Shown here: positions 59,291 through 64,000 of the stretch, piece after piece
Layout: the number at the start of each line of letters is the position of its first letter
Position numbering within the stretch: the stretch's first letter is position 1
Source of the DNA: Semisulcospira habei
Taxonomy: Eukaryota > Mollusca > Gastropoda > Semisulcospiridae
Assembly (NCBI GenBank): GCA_036245525.1
Contig: BTPG01000006.1
Coordinates: forward strand, 73,050,026-73,114,025
Length of the DNA: 64,000 nt
Direction: 5' to 3'
The notes under the pieces: model-generated
Seen by the model: only the letters and a program-made list of their open reading frames with translations
Told to the model about the DNA's origin: nothing
Databases searched by the model: none
Made by a program: the position numbers and the translations under genes

Positions 59291-61115
59291 TTAATCCAAC
59301 ATTTGAAAGTCGATTTCGGACAAACCATACAACGGATGTTGTCGACATTTTAGGAATGAAATCATGGACATCAGTGTGGAAGTTTGTTCTGTATTTGGAG
59401 CAAGCATGGCACAGAACAAAGTCAATATGGCGTGTGACCCCCATTGGCGTTGATGACGGCTTGTAAGAGTCGGCGTACAGAGTGCATAAGGCGGTTGACA
59501 GCTGCCCTCGGGATGTTGTTCCAGGCCTGGACAATGGTATTCTCCAGTTATGCGGCTGTCGTTGGTCTGGGGCGTACAGCGTTGACCTCCCTTTGCATCA
59601 TCATCATCATCATCATCATCAGTCCCTTGCCCGAACTGGGCGTTGGGGGGACTGAAAGGCAGCAGCAACAGACAGTGCTCTCCACTGAGTTCTATTTTGG
59701 GCGGTGGCAAGCAAGTCTGGCATCTCGAGTTCGGTCCATTCTTTTATGTTTGCGACCCAACTCTTTCTCTGACGACCTCGCCGACGACTTCCTTCGAGAG
59801 TGCCTTGGAGGATAGTCTTGGACAAGGTGTTGTGTCGGGTCACGTGGCCAAACCAAGCAAGCTTGCGCCGTTTCACGGTTGCCAGAAGGGGTTCATGTGG
59901 GCCCACCAGGGAAGTGACGATGCTCCGTACATATTCGTTGGTCTTGTGCTCGCGGTACGAGATGTGGAGCAACTTCCTCAGGCACTTGTTCTCAAAGGCC
60001 TGGATTTTCTTTTCTGAGTCTGCAAGCAGCGTCCAAGTCTCACAGCCGTAGAGTAGAATAGACACTACGAGGGACTTGTAAAGCCTGTACTTGATGGTGA
60101 AGCTGATGGAGTTACTTCGCCATATCCTGTCCAGCCTGGCCATTGCGGATGTTGCTGTACCTATCCTGATACGGATCTTTGCTATGCAACTACCGTCTTT
60201 GGACAGGGTGGCTCCCAAGTACTTGAAGCTATTGACCTCTTCTAGCTTCTGGCCGTTCATGTGAATGTTGCAGTTGATCCCAAAGATGTTTGATGGGATT
60301 GAAGTCCGGGCTGAGGGCAGGTCAGAGCATGACTGGGATGTTGTGCTGCTGCAAGAAGTGCTTGGTGATACGTGCAGTGTGTGTACGTGCATTATCTTGC
60401 TGCAAGATAAAGTTTCTGCGTCCCTGAGAAAATGGCAGGACATATGTGTGTAGTACTTGGTCAATGTAGCGCTGAGCTGTGATGCCATTTCTGCGACCTG
60501 GTACGAGTCCACGGAAGAACACAGGTCCTACTGTCTGGTTCAGGGTAATCCCACCATAAAACATCACGCTTGGTCCGCCCCAGGCATTGTTCTCCAGCAC
60601 ACAGCCATCAGCATAGCATTCACCCTTTCTCCGCCACACTCTTATGCGCCCATCTGCATGGCTGGTGCAGTAGCGGCTCTCATCCGTGAACAGGACGCTC
60701 TGCCACTGTCGCCATGTCCAGTCGACATGTAGGCGTGCACGGCGATGACGGTCAGTAAGAACAGGTCCACGGGCTGGACGGCGGTTGTGCAGATTATGCT
60801 CTTCTAGCCGTCGTCGCACTGTCTGGCCACTGATGAGTGCCTGGCGGTTGCCGATAACTTCTCTTGCTGTTTCCAATGCCGGTTGCGATTTCGCACGTGA
60901 GCCCGGAAAATGTGGCGGTCTTGCCGTGGAGTTGTCACACGTGGTCGTCCACATCGGGGAGCGTCGGCAGTAGACCCGTTGGCATGATAGCGTTGCTGCA
61001 GCCTGTAAATGGTCGAAATGTGAAATCTAAAGGCCACTACCACAGCTTGTGGATCTTCTCCGGCTTCCAAACGCTCAAGAGCTCGTACTCGATGGGGAGC
61101 ACTAAATCTTGGCAT
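59291..61115 (-). pseudogene. Tc1-like transposase, inactivated
   Basis: N-terminal helix-turn-helix region starts MPRFSAPHRVRALERLEAGE at 61115, with FRFHISTIYRLQQRY and CGRPR, the GRPR linker. A frameshift near 60890 follows; the next frame has ISGQTVRRRLEEHNLHNRRP, the first catalytic Asp in VLFTDESRY and the second in FILQQDNARTHTA. A TGA sits where VMLW is expected (near 60322). SPDFNPIKHLWD replaces the usual NPIEH, so the third catalytic acid is Lys. The LINE insert follows, then VNAVRPRPTTAA, a TAA near 59549 and LENTIVQAWNNIPRAAVNRL to the end HTPY. Dead. Confidence 0.92.
59596..60290 (-). mobile_element. RTE-type LINE 3' fragment nested in the transposase
   Basis: Minus strand reads GINCNIHMNGQKLEEVNSF, KYLGATLSKDGS, LLYGCETWTLLADSEKKIQA and KLLHISYREHKTNEYVRS, then LAWFGHVTRHNTLSKTILQG and GRQRKSWVANIKEW. 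These are the C-terminal blocks of RTE-clade polyproteins downstream of the catalytic RT motifs. The (GAT)n tail lies at 59596-59620. It is 5'-truncated to about 0.7 kb. It splits the transposase between HLWD and VNAV. Confidence 0.9.
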
Positions 61116-61469
61116 GGTTGATGTGACAACGGCAAAAGTGACAGAAGGCGTAACACTGCTGATTTTTTTTTATTGCCTTGCATTGCTGAACACAGTTCAT
61201 GGCCCAGAATCACTCTGCAGTGTATGTAAGTGCGTGGAAAGCATACGCCGTGCTTCCTAACCAATACGGGTGCCTCGTGCACAGGGAGGGTAACACGGTT
61301 ACTACAGTACGATGACTGCATGCTTACATGTTGTTGCTAGTACACCATCTATCCAAAATAGTGTAACTTGTATTTTCGTTGATTTATCATAAAAATACAA
61401 CATGCACTCGAATTTCGCGTTTCTTTTGTTGGTCAGTATAGATCTAGTTTGTGAATTTTGTATTTCCCA

Positions 61470-61942
61470 TTAGATGTGTCACTTATCACCTATGTACTAG
61501 TTCCAGCATCGAGGCTTTGCTGCTGCGGACACAGCTTCGCTGGGCGGGGCACGTCTCCAGGATGGAGGATCATCGCCTACCCAAGATCACTCTGTTCGGC
61601 GAGCTCGCCACTGGACACCGAGACAGAGGGGCACCAAAGAAGAGATACAAAGACTGTCTCAAGAAGTCACTTAGTGCCTGCCAAATCGACCACCGCCAGT
61701 GGTCTTCGCTTGCTGTGGACCGTGACACCTGGCGCTCCACCATTCACAAGGCAACCGTCTCCTTTGAGGACTCTCGCAGAGCTAACCTTAAGGACAAGCG
61801 GCTCAGAAGAAAAAACAGAGTTGTCGTAACTCAGAACCCTGACCAGACCTTCCCCTGCAGCCACTGCGGTCGAACCTGCCTGTCCCGGATTGGCCTCCGC
61901 AGCCACGAAAATGCCTGCAGACGACGTGGGCAAGCCCTATAG
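61470..61942 (+). pseudogene. LINE polyprotein C-terminus with zinc-knuckle-like end
   Basis: SSIEALLLRTQLRWAGHVSR, MEDHRLPKITLFGELATGHR, RGAPKKRYKDCLKKSLSAC, then the Cys/His end CSHCGRTCLSRIGLRSHENAC with CX2CX12HX4C spacing. This is the tail of a different LINE group from the RTE fragment. The upstream reverse transcriptase is absent: the Tc1 element ends 30 bp before it. Confidence 0.85.
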
Positions 61943-61979
61943 AATCTTCGTTCGCGAAGTCAAGCCAAGAGACTAGTTC

Positions 61980-62042
61980 CAGGAGATTGATCATGGTCGA
62001 TCCATCTCCTGCTGAAGAGCATCGGCGCTATAAATGGGTAAA
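61980..62042 (-). mobile_element. Family D right end
   Basis: TTGATCATGGTCGATCCATC to CTATAAATGGGTAAAG. Left arm missing. Confidence 0.68.
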
Positions 62043-62358
62043 GTGGCATTTATTCGTATAACCCCTGCAATTGAAAGGTCTCATATCAATCTCTCTGTCG
62101 CCTGCACATAATGGGGGCTGGATGTGGAAAGCGATACTCGTATATCTGACATTTGTCATCTGCAATATGTTTTTTTTTCCCGAGGCCCCACGGCCAATGC
62201 TTCCTTCAGACCTAAGGGGGTGGAGGAGAGAAACGCCATCTGAAAGCTGCCACCTGAAATATTTTTTTCTTCTTCTAGGGATTAAGCTGGCTCGGTAATT
62301 ATCACAGGCGTGTAAGAGTTGAATCGAAGGCAAAAAGGTTACACGTTTTTTTTTAAAA
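62043..62358. other. Unassigned stretch
   Basis: T-runs near 62170 and 62350. No gene recognised. Confidence 0.35.
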
Positions 62359-62552
62359 ACCCATTTAGCCCCTAGGCACTACAGCAGAAGGTGGATCGAT
62401 GACGATGATTCAAGGGTAATGCCAGATTAGCTTGGTGCCATCAGGCGCCGAGCTAATCTGGCACTACCCTTGAATTATCCTTGTCGATCCACCTCCTGAA
62501 ACTTGCACATGTGGACTTTGAGGGTTACGGCCCTGGAGGTTCAACGGGTTAA
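62359..62552. mobile_element. Family D hairpin, complete
   Basis: ACCCATTTAGCCCCTAGGCA to GGAGGTTCAACGGGTTAA. GCCAGATTAGCTTGGTGCC against GGCGCCGAGCTAATCTGGC. Confidence 0.92.
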
Positions 62553-62714
62553 AATGCCGGCCTCACGCCTGATTGACTGACGGACCTGGCAACCTGCAAT
62601 TTAACAGGCACAGATTCTCGTGCCCCAGCCGTACAACATTTGTAAAGACCGGCGTAAAAAATTCAGATCATTGTCTAGCATTTTCAGTCAGTATTTCTTG
62701 TAAATCTCTCTACT

Positions 62715-62915
62715 GGCGAGTAAAGGTGAACACCACCCAACGGCAAGAGATATAGATCCTCATGAGCCCCCGCGATTGAGGGGGCTCATGAGGATTTATA
62801 CGTCTTGCTGAGACCAATTTATATCAATGTTCCTTGGACGGTGGTGGCTTATGGCCGCTGAATGAACCAAGATTTCAGAAAGAACAATTTGCGCTCAGTG
62901 GTAGGGACAGAGTTA
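62715..62915. mobile_element. Family A element
   Basis: Core 62743-62809: GCAAGAGATATAGATCCTC to GAGGATTTATACGTCTTGC. AACACCACCCAACG precedes it and GCTCAGTGGTAGGGACAG closes the right flank. Confidence 0.9.
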
Positions 62916-63024
62916 ATATATATATATATTTTTAAAATCACAAAAACAGAGCTTGCGTAAGAAGTAAGCTGACGTGAAACAACGTCGATCTTTGTGCGTG
63001 TATTTTTGTCTACCGTATTGAAAA

Positions 63025-63196
63025 TATGGTAGACTTTGAGCAGAGATTGGTCGGAGCACTTTCCGTAGCATGCACATGACGAACATAGGCGGGCACACAT
63101 CGGACTCTGACAGTGAAGTAACACAATAAAAAAAACCACTACGTCATACCTAGCTACGCCGATCTGCTCTGTTGAACGTACATTTGGCGGTAAACC

Positions 63197-63252
<56 letters not shown>

Positions 63253-63562
63253 GTGTGTAGACACGAGTTTCTCATGTGTCTGTGTACGTACAGATCTGAC
63301 TATTTAGGAGATGCTTCCTTCAAGATGTATCTAGGAGCACCTTTCAGCATTTTTAGATTGGATTACTTAATAAAAAGGAAAATTGCCGTTTATACAAAGT
63401 CGGTTGACCCGCATTTGAGTCCGTAATCTGTGGTATATTCATTTGAAATTTTGAATACAGCTAGCTTCGAGAAAGATATTGGATGAGTTCGTTAACCAGC
63501 TTTGTATCTATTCAATGTTTTTTGTAAAACAATAATAATTCGCAGAAAAAAATGTCGACACG
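63025..63562. mobile_element. Repeat Z, copy 3 (left part)
   Basis: GACGAACATAGGCGGGCAC, AAGTAACACAATAAAAAAAA, GAACGTACATTTGGCGG, (GT)n, AAGTCGGTTGACCCGCATTT, GAGTCCGTAATC, GATGAGTTCGTTAACCAGC are in the same order as copies 1 and 2. A family O end (TACCGTATTGAAAATATGG) lies directly left at 63013. Confidence 0.78.
63199..63258. repeat. (GT)n in repeat Z
   Basis: Near-pure GT run. Confidence 0.97.
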
Positions 63563-63575
63563 AAGAATTCTCGAT

Positions 63576-63640
63576 ATATCGGCTCAATGCGCCGCGAACT
63601 GAACCCAACACGCACGCTCACGTAAAACACACGCGTTCAC
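63576..63640 (-). mobile_element. Fragment of the S5 SINE
   Basis: GCGCCGCGAACTGAACCCAA then CACGCACGCTCACGTAA is the inverse of the 3' body of the SINE at 19158 (about 19493-19535). Confidence 0.72.
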
Positions 63641-64000
63641 TCCGATGACATACACACACAGTAGAAGACAAATATAGGACATTTCACATACACGTTGACA
63701 TTGACTTCTACTGATTTATCCAAAGTGCAATACGCACAACAGAGCCCGTAAATGCGGACAATCCAGATTTAGAAAACGGACATGAATTTCTATCCACTTT
63801 GATCGTAAATTAATCACACCCTCGCAGATACGACTTAAAATAACGAGGGCAGCTGGAAACTCCTTCTGGCGCAATGGCAATAATCAACAACAGGAAAATG
63901 CACGGATTTAGACAATCGACCGACTAATGACACATGTCATGAAGATGTCACAATAGCTAAACTTTTACAAGTGCATAACTGCAACTTAATTGCAAAGAGT
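63641..64000. other. Unassigned stretch to window end
   Basis: No gene, repeat relation or motif recognised. Confidence 0.35.

Larger units (their letters stand above)
59244..61440 (-). mobile_element. Tc1/mariner element with TIRs, interrupted by a LINE fragment
   Basis: Left end TATACTGATCAACAAATAAG and the inverse of the right end TATACTGACCAACAAAAGAA agree over about 27 bp with four differences. Both ends carry the TA target duplication. The transposase lies inside on the minus strand. Without the LINE insert the element would be about 1.5 kb, the usual Tc1 size. Confidence 0.92.

Noticed and set aside
59619..60512. The 297-codon minus-strand frame as a single protein
   Set aside because: Its first ~75 codons are an off-frame reading of the Tc1 transposase; only the remainder is the RTE fragment.

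Overview
This window looks like intergenic, transposon-rich DNA from an animal, most likely a gastropod mollusc. That is an inference from three things: many non-LTR retrotransposon relics, several tRNA-derived SINEs, and short insertions ending in (TAAC)n with the core GCCGAGCAGGCGACTAA, a tail I associate with gastropod sequences. I found no convincing host protein-coding gene, no rRNA and no intact tRNA gene. Nearly every long open reading frame is either a simple repeat read in frame or a damaged transposon gene.

The main feature is a dense population of hairpin (fully palindromic) elements. For this report I name the families by letter. Families A to H share ends of the form TTAAC(C/T)C...G(A/G)GTTAA: A (core GCAAGAGGCATAGATCCTC, about 45 copies or pieces), B (GAGACGTGCCGC), C (GCCAGAATAGCTTGGCGCC), D (GCCAGATTAGCTTGGCGCC), E (GCTGTCGGTAGCGG), and F, G and H (one copy each). 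Family I begins TATACTGACGAGCAAAAGAA and resembles the ends of the Tc1/mariner element at 59244-61440. Families J (CAGGGGCGGATC), K (GGGCCGACGTCGGCCGC), L, M, N, O and P are further inverted-repeat types. Z is a larger repeat with three copies (34347-36738, 44849-48016, 63025-63562).

Layout. 1-3.3 kb: a LINE reverse-transcriptase relic, a (GA)n tract and a fold-back composite. 4.4-7.7 kb: a near-identical 375-bp tandem array in two opposed blocks, flanked by 13-bp direct repeats; each full unit holds a 60-codon ORF. 8-16 kb: hairpins, a SINE, a GGCAA minisatellite and an RNase H fragment. 16.4-20 kb: a nearly full-length but dead LINE interrupted by a SINE. 20-34 kb: hairpins, simple repeats and a degenerate tandem array of family-A half units. 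34-48 kb: two Z copies with insertions inside insertions. 48-59 kb: more hairpins, a tandemly tripled C arm and SINEs. 59-62 kb: a dead Tc1/mariner element split by an RTE-type LINE fragment, followed by another LINE C-terminus. 62-64 kb: hairpins and the third Z copy.

The relations between elements are the informative part. A family D copy sits inside a family A copy at a duplicated TTAA. A SINE sits inside a family A copy between 10-bp duplications. A 55-bp LINE/SINE tail stub sits between 15-bp duplications inside a 1.07-kb TIR element, which itself sits inside Z. Many A copies carry the same variant on both arms of the hairpin, which suggests arm-to-arm copying.
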